A stretch of DNA of 64,000 nucleotides, taken from positions 21,327,371 through 21,391,370 of the forward strand of contig NC_135558.1 of NCBI RefSeq assembly GCF_964340395.1, given 5' to 3'. The first letter of the stretch is position 1, and the number at the start of each line of letters is the position of its first letter. This document shows, piece by piece, positions 33,678 through 47,110 of the stretch. The stretch is from Glandiceps talaboti (Eukaryota; Hemichordata; Enteropneusta; Spengelidae). The position numbers and the translations under genes were made by a program. A model generated the notes under the pieces. That model was not told the DNA's origin, searched no databases, and worked only from the letters and a program-made list of their open reading frames with translations.

Positions 33678-34613
33678 GTCCCAGTATCGTAACCTGTGGG
33701 GGGGGGGCAGCTGAGATTTTTAGGGAAAAAATGCAACTTTTCGAATACATAGCGATGTTATTAAAATTATTTATTTACATGACGAATAAAGCACGCGCGT
33801 GCTTTGAATTGATGGTTCACTGTTCAGTCAAAAGTGACTGTACATACACTGACTCCTCGCTAATATGTCTCTCTATTGTACGTTGACGTTAACTTTGAAT
33901 AAAAATGTGTCCAGTTAAAAATGGTAACTTTTTGCAGTGTAGCGAATTAAAAATTCTTTGTGCGGGAAAGTCGAAAAAGAAGTGCACACATGCACTGTGC
34001 ATCTTCCACGTGTAACAGTAATCTTGAAAGTCTCCTTCATTTGAAGATAGCAAGTTGCACTGACACTAGCGTTATTCCACAATTTGTTTTGAAGCGACAA
34101 TTTGCTATGGGAAGAATGGCCCTGAATTTGTAAACAGAGCTGTACCTTCGACATCAAAATCCAAACTTCAATTTTCATTATAATGATAATGACAAGGAGA
34201 ATTCACTGAGTTCACCTTAGATTGTGACATAAATAGGGCCATAAAAGTTTTTGGAATGCCGGCAGAAAAAAAAATATGTTCAAAATGTTAGTTCTACTTG
34301 ACGTTATACACGAACAGACTGTAGGACAAACAGCTGGGTAAAGAAGATGGTTATTTTGTTGTGTCGTTACTTATTTGAGAAAGCACCATCCATTTTTTTA
34401 AATTTAATTTAATTTTTACTTTGAATGTGACATCTTTTCGGCAGCTACTTTCAAAAGATGTGACATTACATAATTTATGATATGTGTGATTGCGTACGCT
34501 AAAATGGATTTAATGTAAATTAGCCACATTTCTAAATGTTAAATGCATGATTGCACCAAGACAAAGTTCTGCCCCCCCCCCCCTCCCCCAGCAATTTGGT
34601 CAGGCTACGGCCC
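33678..34613. other. No recognised content
   Basis: Unique-looking sequence with a G tract at 33698-33706 and a C tract at 34572-34589. An 87-codon minus-strand frame (33915-34178) has no motif. Confidence 0.5.
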
Positions 34614-34616
34614 TGC

Positions 34617-34711
<95 letters not shown>

Positions 34712-34731
34712 TAGATAGATAGACAGACAGG
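34614..34731. repeat. (CAGA)n/(GATA)n microsatellite
   Basis: About 24 CAGA units passing into GATA and back, directly before the 48-bp minisatellite. The two share ACAGG/ACGGACG modules, so the larger array may have grown from this tetranucleotide. Confidence 0.95.
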
Positions 34732-34769
34732 CGGGTAGGCAGAAACAGTTCTAGAGATAGTTTCAGCGT

Positions 34770-35580
34770 TGTACGAAGAGATGAATGGACGTACGGACGT
34801 CAACAGGCAGGCAGATATAGAGAGACAGGTAGACGGACGTACGGACGTCAACAGGTAGGCAGATAGAGAGACAGGTAGACGGACGTACGGACGTCAACAG
34901 GTAGGCAGATAGAGAGAGACAGGTAGACGGACGTACGGACGTCAACAGGTAGGCAGATAGAGAGAGACAGGTAGACGGACGTACGGACGTCAACAGGTAG
35001 GCAGATAGAGAGAGACAGGTAGACGGACGTACGGACGTCAACAGGCAGGCAGATATAGAGAGACAGGTAGACGGACGTACGGACGTCAACAGGTAGGCAG
35101 ATAGAGAGAGACAGGTAGACGGACGTACGGACGTCAACAGGTAGGCAGATAGAGAGAGACAGGTAGACGGACGTACGGACGTCAACAGGTAGGCAGATAG
35201 AGAGAGACAGGTAGACGGACGTACGGACGGACGTTAACAGGTAGGCAGATAGAGAGAGACAGATGGACGTACGGACGTCAACAGGTAGGCAGATAGAGAG
35301 AGACAGGTAGACGGACGTACGGACGTCAACAGGTAGGCATATAGAGAGAGACAGGTAGACGGACGTACGGACGTCAACAGGTAGGCAGATAGAGAGAGAC
35401 AGGTAGACGGACGTACGGACGGACGTTAACAGGTAGGCAGATAGAGAGAGACAGATGGACGTACGGACGTCAACAGGTAGGCAGATATAGAGAGACAGGT
35501 AGACGGACGGACGGGCGGACGGACGTCAACAGGCAGGCAGATAGATAGAGACAGGTAGACGGACGGACGGACGGACGGAT
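34770..35580. repeat. 48-bp minisatellite (~16 units)
   Basis: Unit GGTAGACGGACGTACGGACG followed by TCAACAGGTAGGCAGATAGAGAGAGACA. Variant units gain an extra GGAC or lose the GGTAGAC part. Since 48 is a multiple of three the minus strand is open and repeats SVRPSTCLSLSAYLLT; this is not a gene. Confidence 0.97.
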
Positions 35581-37128
35581 GCATGCATGGATGGTTTCAA
35601 CGTAGACTTATCATTGTCTTGTATCGTTGGGCCATAGGATTAGGTATTATACCGTAACTCATTTCCGCACTGATGAAAAACCGTAAATCAACGTCTTGGC
35701 AACAAAGAAATTCAAAGTCGTACAGAAGAAATAAAATGTCGAGTAAAGACGACAATGTTGTATTCATTCTGAGACTTTGTTCTTGTCAAATTCTTTTTCC
35801 TAGCTTTTGTTTAGCTATCGTATTTTCGTACGGAAAAACTTGTATGTGTCCTGTCATATCCAACCAAACTTTCTTTTTTTACGTTAATCCATCTCAGAAC
35901 TCGATGTGTTTTTAGTCACGATCGTCGAAATCCAAAATTCCAAAATCTATATCAGTCACATCTAACAAAATGGTCGCTATTTTTTTTATCTTTTAAATTT
36001 ATTTTCAACTTTTGGAAATATGGAAATGATAAAGCCCAATTGATATGAAATAAAGATACACCGACAAGTGGTCAATACTAATACATTTTGTATTCAAACA
36101 CCGTGGGAGCCGTTGGTAGTTAATTTACCTGCTGTATACTACAAATAGAGCAATTTAACGAAGAAGTAACTATTTGGCAACAATGAAAAGAAACCGTCTT
36201 ACATTTTGCGGGTTTCTGTTGTTCAAAGTCGCTTTTACCGGCCAGGGTATCTTGTAGAGAAACAAAGGCCTCTTGGCGTCAACGGCGCCTCTGGGCTCAC
36301 CACTTGAACCCCTCACTTCTATTGTATCCCATAGAACCTGGCTTTATCTGTAGAACAAAAAGCACACTGGCTATTCAAAGTGAGTGGAGCTCTCCTTCAC
36401 TTACGCAAGATGCGCTTAAAACTGACAGCAAACTGCACAAAAGGAGATTTTAAAAGCCAGTGACAAAATATTGACGGGTGAGCGGACGGCGATATGTGAA
36501 AGAATAAGGTAATGGTTAAAAAGGAAACAACACTTGCTTTGAATAAGACACATGCTTCGAAATGATGCTATGAAGTAAGCTTAGAGAAGTGTTCTTAGAC
36601 AGGATACATTGGACGGGGGGGGGGGGGGAGTACAATGAGCTTGTCGACTAATTAGGTTGGTGACCACTGCTGGGCGTGGACTAAACTCATTGTATGGCGT
36701 TTACAGGAAAACACACAAAACACGGATTTGGACATGGAATGTACTAAAACATATGAAGTACAAACCCCAAATATGAATCATTACAAAGTAACAGTGGGAG
36801 AAACGTGTAACAGAGAGAAAATAATACCTACAACAGCTGTTTTCACCACTCACCTCACATCAAAGATATCACCAAATGAACACAAGTTGTACAATATATC
36901 ATATAGATATTATATGATAACTTGGTATCAAGTGATTGACGTTACCACACGGTATTGTATCGTATCATTCTACATTGACTGTAATCTGGGCAGAATATAT
37001 AGAATAAAACAAGAATGTTACATTACAAGGTTACATATTAAGATTGAAAAAAATGTATATTTACCCTTAAATCTACGAGTCTCAGACGCTATGGTTGACA
37101 GATTAATATAAGAATAAATATACATATA
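35581..37128. other. No recognised gene; one unassigned open frame
   Basis: A 127-codon plus-strand frame (36728-37111) begins MDMECTKTYEVQ and shows no family motif, no splice context and AT-driven composition; I do not call it a gene. A G tract lies at 36615-36628. The rest is unremarkable. Confidence 0.4.
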
Positions 37129-40100
37129 CAGTCCCTCTATCATAACACAGTCCCTCTATCATAACACAGTCCCTCTATCATATCACAGTCCCTCTATCAT
37201 ATCACAGTCCCTCTATCATAACACAGTCCCTCTATCATAACACAGTCCCTCTATCATAACACAGTCCCTCTATCATAACACAGTCCCTCTATCATAACAC
37301 AGTCCCTCTATCATATCACAGTCCCTCTATCATAACACAGTCCCTCTATCATAACACAGTCCCTCTATCATATCACAGTCCCTCTATCATAACACAGTCC
37401 CTCTATCATATCACAGTCCCTCTATCATATCACAGTCCCTCTATCATATCACAGTCCCTCTATCATATCACAGTCCCTCTATCATAACACAGTCCCTCTA
37501 TCATAACACAGTCCCTTTATCATAACACAGTCCCTCTATCATAACACAGTCCCTCTATCACAACACAGTCCCTCTATCATATCACAGTCCCTCTATCATA
37601 ACACATTCCCTCTATCATATCACAGTCCCTCTATCATATCACAATCCCTCTATCATATCACAGTCCCTCTCTCACAACACAGTCCCTCTATCACAACACA
37701 GTCCCTCTATCATATCACGGTCCCTCTATCATATCACAGTCCCTCTATCATAACACAGTCCCTCTATCACAACACAGTCCCTCTATCATATCACAGTCCC
37801 TCTATCATATCACAGTCCCTCTATCACAACACAGTCCCTCTATCACAACACAGTCCCCTATTATAACACAGTCCCTCTATCACAACACAGTCCCTCTATC
37901 ATAACACAGTCCCCTATTATAACACAGTCCCTCTATCATATCACAGTCCCTCTATCATATCACATTCCCTCTATCATAACACAGTCCCTCTATCATATCA
38001 CAGTCCCTCTATCATAACACAGTCCCTCTATCATAACACAGTCCCTCTATCATATCACAGTCCCTCTATCATATCACATTCCCTCTATCATAACACAGTC
38101 CCTCTATCATATCACAGTCCCTCTATCATATCACAGTCCCTCTATCATAACAGTCCCTCTATCATAACAGTCCCTCTATCATAACACAGTCCCTCTATCA
38201 TAACAGTCCCTCTATCATATCACAGTCCCTCTATCATAACACAGTCCCCTATTATAACACAGTCCCTCTATCATAACACAGTCCCTCTATCATATCACAG
38301 TCCCTCTATCATAACAGTCCCTCTATCATATCACAGTACCTCTATCATATCACAGTCCCTCTATCATAACACAGTCCCTCTATCACAACACAGTCCCTCT
38401 ATCATATCACAGTCCCTCTATCATAACAGTCCCTCTATCATAACAGTCCCTCTATCATATCACAGTCCCTCTATCATAACAGTCCCTCTATCATATCACA
38501 GTCCCTCTATCATAACAGTCCCTTTATCACAACACAGTCCCTCTATCATATCACAGTCCCTCTATCATAACAGTCCCTCTATCATAACAGTCCCTCTATC
38601 ATATCACAGTCCCTCTATCATAACACAGTCCCTCTATCATATCACAGTCCCTCTATCATATCACAGTCCCTCTATCATAACAGTCCCTCTATCACAACAC
38701 AGTCCCTCTATCATATCACAGTCCCTCTATCATATCACAGTCCCTCTATCATAACAAAGTCCCCTATTATAACACAGTCCCTCTATCATATCACAGTCCC
38801 TCTATCATAACAGTCCCTCTATCATATCACAGTCCCTCTATCTTAACACAGTCCCTCTATCATAACACAGTCCCTCTATCATAACACAGTCCCTCTACCA
38901 TATCACAGTCCCTCTATCATAACACAGTCCCTCTATCATAACAGTCCCTCTATCATAACACAGTCCCTCTATCATATCACAGTCCCTCTATCATATCACA
39001 TTCCCTCTATCATATCACAGTCCCTCTATCACAACACAGTCCCTCTATCATAACACAGTCCCCTATTATAACACAGTCCCTCTATCATAACACAGTCCCT
39101 CTATCATAACAGTCCCTCTATTATATCACAGTCCCTCTATCATAACAGTCCCTCTATTATATCACAGTCCCTCTATCATATCACAGTCCCTCTATCATAA
39201 CACAGTCCCTCTATCATATCACAGTCCCTCTATCATAACACAGTCCCTCTATCATATCACAGTCCCTCTATCATAACAGTCCCTCTATCATAACACAGTC
39301 CCCTATTATAACACAGTCCCTCTATCATATCACAGTCCCCTATTATAACACAGTCCCTCTATCATAACAGTCCCTCTATCTTAACAGTCCCTCTATCATA
39401 TCACAGTCCCTCTATCATATCACAGTCCCCTATTATAACAGTCCCTCTATCATAACAGTCCCTCTATCATAACACAGTCCCTCTATCATAACACAGTCCC
39501 CTATTATAACACAGTCCCTCTATCATATCACAGTCCGTCTATCATACCACAGTCCCTCTATCATAACACAGTCCCTCTATCATAGCACAGTCCCTCTATC
39601 ATAACAGTCCCTCTATCATATCACAGTCCCTCTATCATAACACGGTCCCTCTATCATATCACAGTCCCTCTATCATAACACAGTCCCTCTACCATATCAC
39701 AGTCCCTCTATCATAACACAGTCCCTCTATCATAACACAGTCCCTCTATCATAACACAGTCCCTCTATCATATCACAGTCCCCTATCATAACACAGTCCC
39801 TCTATCATATCACAGTCCCTCTATCACAACACAGTCCCTCTATCATATCACAGTCCCTCTATCATAACAGTCCCTCTATCATATCACAGTCCCTCTATCA
39901 TAACAGTCCCTCTATCACAACACAGTCCCTCTATCATATCACAGTCCCTCTATCATAACAGTCCCTCTATCATAACAGTCCCTCTATCATATCACAGTCC
40001 CTCTATCATAACACAGTCCCTCTATCATATCACAGTCCCTCTATCATATCACAGTCCCTCTATCATATCACAGTCCCTCTATCATATCACATTCCCTCTA

Positions 40101-40484
40101 TCATATCACATTCCCTCTATCATAGCACAGTCCCTCTATCATATCACATTCCCTCTATCATAGCACAGTCCCTCTATCATAACACAGTCCCTCTATCATA
40201 ACACAGTCCCTCTATCATAACACAGTCCCTCTATCATAACACAGTCCCTCTATCATAACACAGTCCCTCTATCATAACACAGTCCCTCTATCATATCACA
40301 GTCCCTCTATCATAACACAGTCCCTCTATCATATCACAGTCCCTCTATCATATCACAGTCCCTCTATCATATCACAGTCCCGCTATCATAACACAGTCCC
40401 TCTATCATATCACAGTCCCTCTATCATAACAGTCCCTCTATCATATCACAGTCCCGCTATCATATCACAGTCCCTCTATCATAA
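37129..40484. repeat. 19-bp minisatellite, ~180 copies (3.4 kb)
   Basis: Unit CAGTCCCTCTATCATAACA (19 bases), with a CATATCA variant at the same length, a 17-base form lacking one CA, and a CCCCTATTATAACA form missing CT. The forms are interspersed over the whole array, with local higher-order blocks. It is the largest tandem array here. No coding potential and no spacers. Confidence 0.98.
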
Positions 40485-41080
<596 letters not shown>

Positions 41081-41156
41081 AAGTGTCTCACTGGAGAGAA
41101 AAGTGCTCGGTGTAAAATTAGTAGCATAGCTTTATAGACGTCATTCCAAACAATGA

Positions 41157-41263
41157 GGATGTTATAAGTCGTTCCATTGTCAATCCCAATTTTATCAATT
41201 TTCATCAGTCGCCTGATGATTGCTGAGGAAGCGTGAAACTCCAAGGAACGACTTATAACATCC
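41157..41263 (+). ncRNA. Hammerhead-like core within a 19-bp perfect inverted repeat
   Basis: 41157-41175 and 41245-41263 are exact reverse complements (19 of 19). Between them lie CTGATGA (41213-41219), a TGC/GCG stem II with the same U-U base as the 5689 candidate, and GAAACTCC (41235-41242). AGTCG (41207-41211) can pair with CGACT (41249-41253) as a stem I. The required U-H before stem I is missing, so it is probably a decayed ribozyme from a Penelope-like 3' end. It lies between TG and CA microsatellites, as does the other copy's flank. Confidence 0.4.
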
Positions 41264-41282
41264 ATATTCTTTTGAAATAAGT

Positions 41283-41352
<70 letters not shown>
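41283..41352. repeat. (CA)n microsatellite
   Basis: 35 CA units. Confidence 0.97.
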
Positions 41353-41354
<2 letters not shown>

Positions 41355-41424
41355 TTGCCTTTGTTTTGGGCTTGTCAATGGTCTATATTACAACGAGACA
41401 AACGTTAATTTAAATGTTGCAATA

Positions 41425-41700
41425 ATGATAATAAATAATGTTTTTTTATATAGTGCTTTCCCACTTTGTGCTCAAAGCACTTTGCAATTATTATCCCTGA
41501 CACGGATCTATAGTGGCACAACGAACTGGGAAGCATACAATCCATTGATGCCTTTATAAGCGCATAGGATTAAAGCATTCACATTGCAACCTCTATCCTA
41601 CCAGGTTTCCAATTATACAGCTGGGTTGACTGAGGCACAGTCGTGGTTCAAATATTGCCCAAGGATTTTAACCATTCAGAAACAAACGACAGCGATGGGT
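41425..41700. repeat. Dispersed repeat (LINE/SINE 3'-end-like)
   Basis: Contains TATATAGTGCTTTCCCACTT, TGCTCAAAGCACTTTGCAAT, ACCAGGTTTCCAATTATACA, GCTGGGTTGACTGAGGCA and GCCCAAGGATTTTAACCA. This order is typical of widely dispersed 3'-end modules in invertebrates and fish (family knowledge). Its middle is repeated at 30190-30240 inside copy C (CAACCTCTATTCTACCAGGA, CAATTATACAGCTGGGTTGA). Confidence 0.6.
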
Positions 41701-41724
41701 ATCGAACCTGCTAACAAATAACTG

Positions 41725-41960
41725 TAGATTCCAAGCCAACAACTCGAACCATTCAACATCATGACTCCAATGTACAGATTACAAGTCAGCCATTCTAACC
41801 ATTCAACCATCATGACTCTACAGCCAGCAATGTACATATTACAAGCCAGTCACTCTAACCATCATGACTCCACAACCAACAATGTACAGATTACAAGCCA
41901 ACCACTCTAAACATCCAACATCATGGCTCCACAACCAGCAATGTACATATTAAAGACATT
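41725..41960. repeat. ~65-bp degenerate tandem repeat
   Basis: Four units of AATGTACAGATTACAAGCCA, then a CACTCTAACCATTCAACATC-like segment and ATGACTCCACAACCAGC. Confidence 0.75.
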
Positions 41961-44129
41961 TACGATTGAAGCACTAAACTTTGCAATGATTGACAACTTT
42001 TGGAATAGAATTGTAACCCCTAAAATCTGTGTATTGTATTTGCAGAGTTGACAATGAAGAGGTTGGTTCTTGTCTGCAGTGAAACGACGAGAACAATTGC
42101 ATGAGAAGGCGACGGCCAAATCGGATTTGACTTTAACACGGACCTGTTGTCTTGACGGATTTTCAAGGTTCAGTCGAAGGCCTCAGGCTCCATTGCATGC
42201 TAAGATTACAACACTTTTGAAGGCGGCGAGCGTATTTCATGCGATAAAACATCTCCCAAAATTAAATTCGGATATTTCAAAGTATTTTATTGAATTTTTT
42301 TACTTTATTTCGCATTTTTTACTTTATTTCAATATGCGCATGTTAAAAATGCATTGATGTTAAAAAACGCATTTTTTACTTTATTTCGATAATACCATGT
42401 GAGGTATTACAAAAACACTGCTGTATCGTTGGGAAGCTGATGTTAAGCCACAGTGCCATTTGATTTCACCAGCGGAAATGGCGTTATATTCTCGGCTAAT
42501 CGAAACACTTTAATTGATTGAGAGACCCCAGTCAAGGCTGTCAGTGCACTGAACTGCAATGTCAAACTCTAATTGTTATTGCGAATTTGAATTTCCTTTG
42601 CCAGTGTCTTCATTGTCGTCCTCGGTCTGTGTTACATAATGCAACAATCTTCTTTGTTAAAGCTGTGGACTCGATATTGGAATACTCCTACATTTGTAAT
42701 TTGTTGAACGATCATTACGTTAGTAAATCTCAATTTTCTATGAACATATTATACTCGTTTTGTGGCACACGTTTGGATTTTTGTCATTTTACAATCTTTT
42801 TAGAAGAATTCCAAAATACTGTTTTTGTAGGTACCTGGTGCAAACACACCATTCAGCATAGACCTTAACTAATAATGCGATTGGCTTCACAAAATCTGAC
42901 AGTTCACCCCATCATGTTTAAGACTCGTTTTAGTTTTACAAAGTGAAAGTAAGAAGTCTTAAGTAAATTTTTAATCGAGGCAATATGTTAGTTTTAAAAG
43001 CATCAAAACATTTCACTCTCAGGCTCCGAGTGTCTTTCTGTAAATGCCATCACCAGGTTGTAACACAATCAGAATTGAAACTGGCATAGTTTATTTCAGT
43101 ATCACTGAGTCTGTACAATTGAGTCTATGTTTTGACTGTCAAACACAAAATCACCGTTGGCGAGCAGAATGCAAGCTATCTGTTTCTATTATACATTGTT
43201 ACACTCACGTTGTTGAAATCTCGGCGTTACTACATTGACGCAGAGACTCTTGTGTCCTCAACTGCGAATTAAAGGCTAACAAGAGAAAAAGTAAACTTAT
43301 CAAGATGTAAAAGCAAACAGAGCAGTTTTAAGATCCCTCCCCGTCTATTAAGTGCTCCACCCTAACAATTACCTTTCGATCCCAGTCTTTTGTTCATTTT
43401 CGTGTTCATTGCACGTTGATAAATCTATTATCATGCTAAACCAGATTAACTCCACGCTTGTAATTATTTCATATGCAAATATATTCAGAAGATACCAGTA
43501 GTTTTGACGTCATTCAATGAGGAAGCATTGACTTTCTAATTTTGTTCTTAATTATGTGAAGATAATTGTTGAAATTAACTTGCACCCATCGTAAGGCAGC
43601 TAACATGAGATTAGCTAGTATCTGTCCAAATTTACTGTTACCGAGTTAAACTCGACAATCTGATACAATTCATTTGGAGGCTTCAGTTTCTAAAGTTGGC
43701 CGCAGTACACTACTAGTTACAGTAGTATATCTCATGTTTTGAATGTTTGATAACTTTAGAGTTCCACTTCAGAAAACGCGTGCCAAGCATTTTCCATACA
43801 TTAAACACGTATTGATGTTAAATCAATTGTATATGTGTTGCTATGATAGCATTTATGCATGTCATGTCAAGTTCACGTTAAAATCATGTATGGGTGGCGA
43901 CTTGGGGTACACTCACACAGAGAAGTCCCACCACCACATACACCTCATCACAAAAAAGAAGTCTCCACTCGAGCTCTAGTTCCAACCTTTCTTTTTCTTC
44001 ACGGCATGCTATCGCTAGACTGGTAAATCCAAATTTGTTTTATGATCCGCTAGTGCCCCATCATATGGTCTATGGTTGAATGTAACGTCTTTAAACTCAT
44101 CCCCACGTAGGTGTCAAGAGCCAATCAAT
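41961..44129. other. Intergenic region upstream of the LIM-homeobox gene
   Basis: No exon recognised. Short TTTTTTACTTTATTTC repeats at 42296-42390. Open frames of 60-116 codons carry no motif. May hold distal regulatory DNA for the gene starting at 44450, but nothing specific is visible. Confidence 0.45.
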
Positions 44130-44449
44130 TAACGCGCTAGAATGATTGACAGATCAATACCACCTGTTGGGCAGACTCGCAAAGACGCCAACATGGCGGG
44201 AGGTCTCTTGTGGTAAGCTTAGCTGTGATTGGCTGAAGTGCTGTCATTGTGTGGGCTGGGATGGTACATTGAAGGTTATATTCTATTGCTATACGTAGGA
44301 CTTCAATAGATAACACTGGCAATATATAACTTTAGCGTGTAACTCGAATGTGGACGCTCGTCGCAATTGTGCATCGAGAACGCGGCACTGCTCCTATATC
44401 GACGCTACTGTTGCTATTCTCGGGACTTCGCCTGTAGTAAAACATCATC
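44130..44449 (+). promoter_or_regulatory. Putative promoter and 5' UTR of the Lhx6/8 gene
   Basis: Directly upstream of the start codon at 44450. An inverted CCAAT motif (GATTGGCTG) lies near 44226 and a TATA-like ATATATAAC at 44322, followed by a GC-richer stretch (44340-44449) suitable for a transcribed leader. Another CCAAT is near 44120. The start site is inferred, not seen. The local rise in CpG and GC relative to the surroundings supports a promoter. Confidence 0.45.
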
Positions 44450-44494
44450 ATGTCTGACCAGGCAAGCAATGATAGCTTTGATGATCAGATGGAG
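44450..44494 (+). CDS. lhx6/8: Lhx6/8-type LIM-homeobox gene, coding exon 1
   Basis: ATG at 44450 opens MSDQASNDSFDDQME, ending at a textbook donor GAG|GTAAGT (phase 0). It joins in frame to the LIM1 exon after a 450-base intron. A short acidic leader before LIM1 is normal for LIM-homeodomain proteins, though vertebrate Lhx6/8 leaders are longer. No upstream in-frame ATG with better support was noticed. The exon's assignment rests on splice compatibility and position rather than on conserved sequence. Confidence 0.7.
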
Positions 44495-44944
44495 GTAAGT
44501 TGTTATGAAGGATTGTACGCGTGTGTATGTATGCTGACTGAATATGTTTGACTTTCAATCATTAGCTCGTCATCAGTCTCACATGATTTTCTGTCCCCCC
44601 TGCTTACCACACTTCGTCGACGTATCTCATCGCTCCTCGAAATATTAGAGCAAAACAAACACCACACACTCACCACCACTGAAGTCCACGGTAATTTTAA
44701 CATTCTGGTATTTCACATTTCCTACACTCGACTTTCGATTGACAATATTTTCATTGAAACCGTAACTGGGTATACACCTTACAAACAATTGGTAAACTAA
44801 CACTCCCATTATCTAGCTGTTTTCATTCTGTCAATTCAAAACAATAAAGTACCACTTCTCGAGAGAAAAAAGTTTGTGGAACTACAGATTTTATTTTGAC
44901 ATATAATTGTGATCGTAAATACTAACTCGATGTTTTTCCTTCAG

Positions 44945-45126
44945 CAGGATGGCGAAGCGTGCATCGGATGCTCCCAGCCAATCGTTGATCGTTATCTGCT
45001 AAAAGTTGGCAGTCGGTCGTGGCATGTACGCTGTTTACGCTGCTCTGTTTGTAATACCAACCTCAGTGGGCAACAATCGTGCTTCACAAAGGACGAAAAT
45101 ATATATTGTAAAATGGATTATATCCG
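44945..45126 (+). CDS. lhx6/8: Lhx6/8-type LIM-homeobox gene, exon 2 (LIM1 domain)
   Basis: Acceptor TTTTTCCTTCAG|C, donor CG|GTAAGT (phase 2). Encodes the first LIM zinc-binding domain with all eight ligands: C-IG-C, 17 residues, [10 protein letters not shown], 18 residues, [13 protein letters not shown] and [10 protein letters not shown] are characteristic of the Lhx6/Lhx8/Arrowhead group. LIM domains bind cofactors such as LDB/Chip and act in the nucleus with the homeodomain. The acceptor is a tandem CAGCAG, so splicing at 44945 or 44948 would add or drop one Gln. Confidence 0.93.
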
Positions 45127-46060
45127 GTAAGTCTTGGACTCGTAAGAGAACATTTCATTTCAAATTCTGTATGATTGCCGTGATCCACAGGAGATAATCC
45201 AATTTCTACATGTCAATGAGTATGTATGTTTACGATCGTCATACAATTACACTTTCAGTTACATTGTGGGACTGTCGTACGGGCTGGTACAAGCATGCTG
45301 TATGTCAAACACGTTCAATGACCACTCCTGCGTCCAGTCAATCATTGTTCAAGCACCGTCCGTTAAAAAGCTCGGTGCATTTCGCTCGTTTTATTAAACC
45401 AAGTTTCAATTTTATGGTTAATGATACATTAACCATGAACACGATGAACGGGTACTTGTGTACAAAACAGCACGTGTTTCAAAGATAATACCATAGAATT
45501 CATTTGCTATAAAGATGGCATTTTAATTGTACTAAGGACATATGATTCCATTGTATCTACACACGGATTATTAATACCAATAGTATTAGTAGCACTCGTA
45601 ATAATAACATAAATATTAATTCTTCGGCCAATACGTTTGATTATTTGGTTATGAAAATATACTTTCCGAAGGTAACGATCGTTTTCCCTTGGAATCGGTC
45701 ATGCCTACAATCGTGTATATGCTCTAAGTTATGTAAACATTGCCGATATCTTCTATTTCTTTCACATGTTATACACGTGAAACATAAAAATATCACTGTG
45801 TAATAAAATAACTATTATACTGAATACGAAACGTCGAAATTGTAACATTCTCGGCGAAATCAAATTGATGGAGACTGATTTCAACGGGTTTAATTGTATT
45901 ATCATATAATTAAATTTCATAGCCTTTCTCTACGTTTTGCCAACTTATCACTTCGTCTTTCAATTTATCTGACTACCTATGTACACTGTATTTCCTAACA
46001 ATGCCAGCAGAGTTTGAGTGCCATTTTAAAAAATAAAACAGAAACAAACCTCGGGTAAAT

Positions 46061-47110
46061 GTGTCACACACGATCACCGTTACCCACTTCATAATTCGTA
46101 TAATATCCATAACACGCACGATCACCGTTACCCACTTCATAATCCGTACAATATCCATAACACACGACCCCCGTTACCCACTTCATAATCCGTACAATAT
46201 CCATAACACACACGATCACCGTTACTCACTTCATAATCCGTACAATATCCATAACACACACGATCACCGTTACTCACTTCATAATTCGTACAATATCCAT
46301 AACACACACGATCACCGTTACCCACTTCATAATCCGTACAATATCCATAACACACGATCGCCGTTACCCACTTCATAATCCGTACAATATCCATAAACAC
46401 ACACGGTCACCGTTACCCACTTCATAATTCGTACAATATCCATAACACACACGATCCCCGTTACCCACTTCATAATTCGTACAATATCCATAACACACAC
46501 GATCACCGTTACCCATGTCATAAACCGTACAATATCCTTCATAATCCGTACAATATCAATAACAACACACGATCACCGTTACTCACTTCATAATCCGTAC
46601 AATATCCATAACACACACGATCACCGTTACTCACTTCATAATCCGTACAATATCCATAACACACACGATCACCGTTACCCACTTCATAATCCGTATAATG
46701 TCCATAACACACACGATCCCCGTTACCCACTTCATAATCCGTACAATATCCATAACACACACGATCACCGTTACCCATGTCATAAACCGTACAATATCCT
46801 TCATAATTCGTACAATATCCATAACACACACGATCACCGTTACTCACTTCATAATCCGTACAATATCCATAACACACACGATCACCGTTACCCATGTCAT
46901 AAACCGTACAATATCCTTCATAATTCGTACAATATCCATAACACACACGATCACCGTTACCCATATCATAAACCGTACAATATCCTTCATAATCCGTACA
47001 ATATCCATATCACACACGATCACCGTTACCCACTTCATAATTCGTACAATATCCATAACACACACGGTCGCCGTTACCCACTTCATAATTCGTACAATAT
47101 CCATAACACA
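46061..47110. repeat. 48-bp minisatellite with compound variant (~22 units)
   Basis: Unit CATAATCCGTACAATATCCA followed by TAACACACACGATCACCGTTACCCACTT, 48 bases. Several units carry a 33-base internal duplication (CATGTCATAAACCGTACAAT then ATCCTT), forming a longer higher-order unit between about 46510 and 47000. Periods divisible by three keep long repeat-only frames open on both strands; they are not genes. Confidence 0.96.

Noticed and set aside
34763-35185. 140-codon repeat protein on the minus strand
   Set aside because: 48-bp minisatellite read in frame.
36728-37111. 127-codon frame MDMECTKTYEVQ...
   Set aside because: No motif, no splice context, abuts a minisatellite; composition matches AT-rich noncoding DNA.
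41700-41960. tRNA-like strings (GGGTATCGAACCTGC, ACTCGAACC)
   Set aside because: No cloverleaf can be drawn; they belong to a dispersed repeat followed by a ~65-bp tandem repeat.
42070-42868. Frames of 95 and 116 codons upstream of the LIM-homeobox gene
   Set aside because: No recognisable domains; internal TTTTTTACTTTATTTC repeats account for part of the first.
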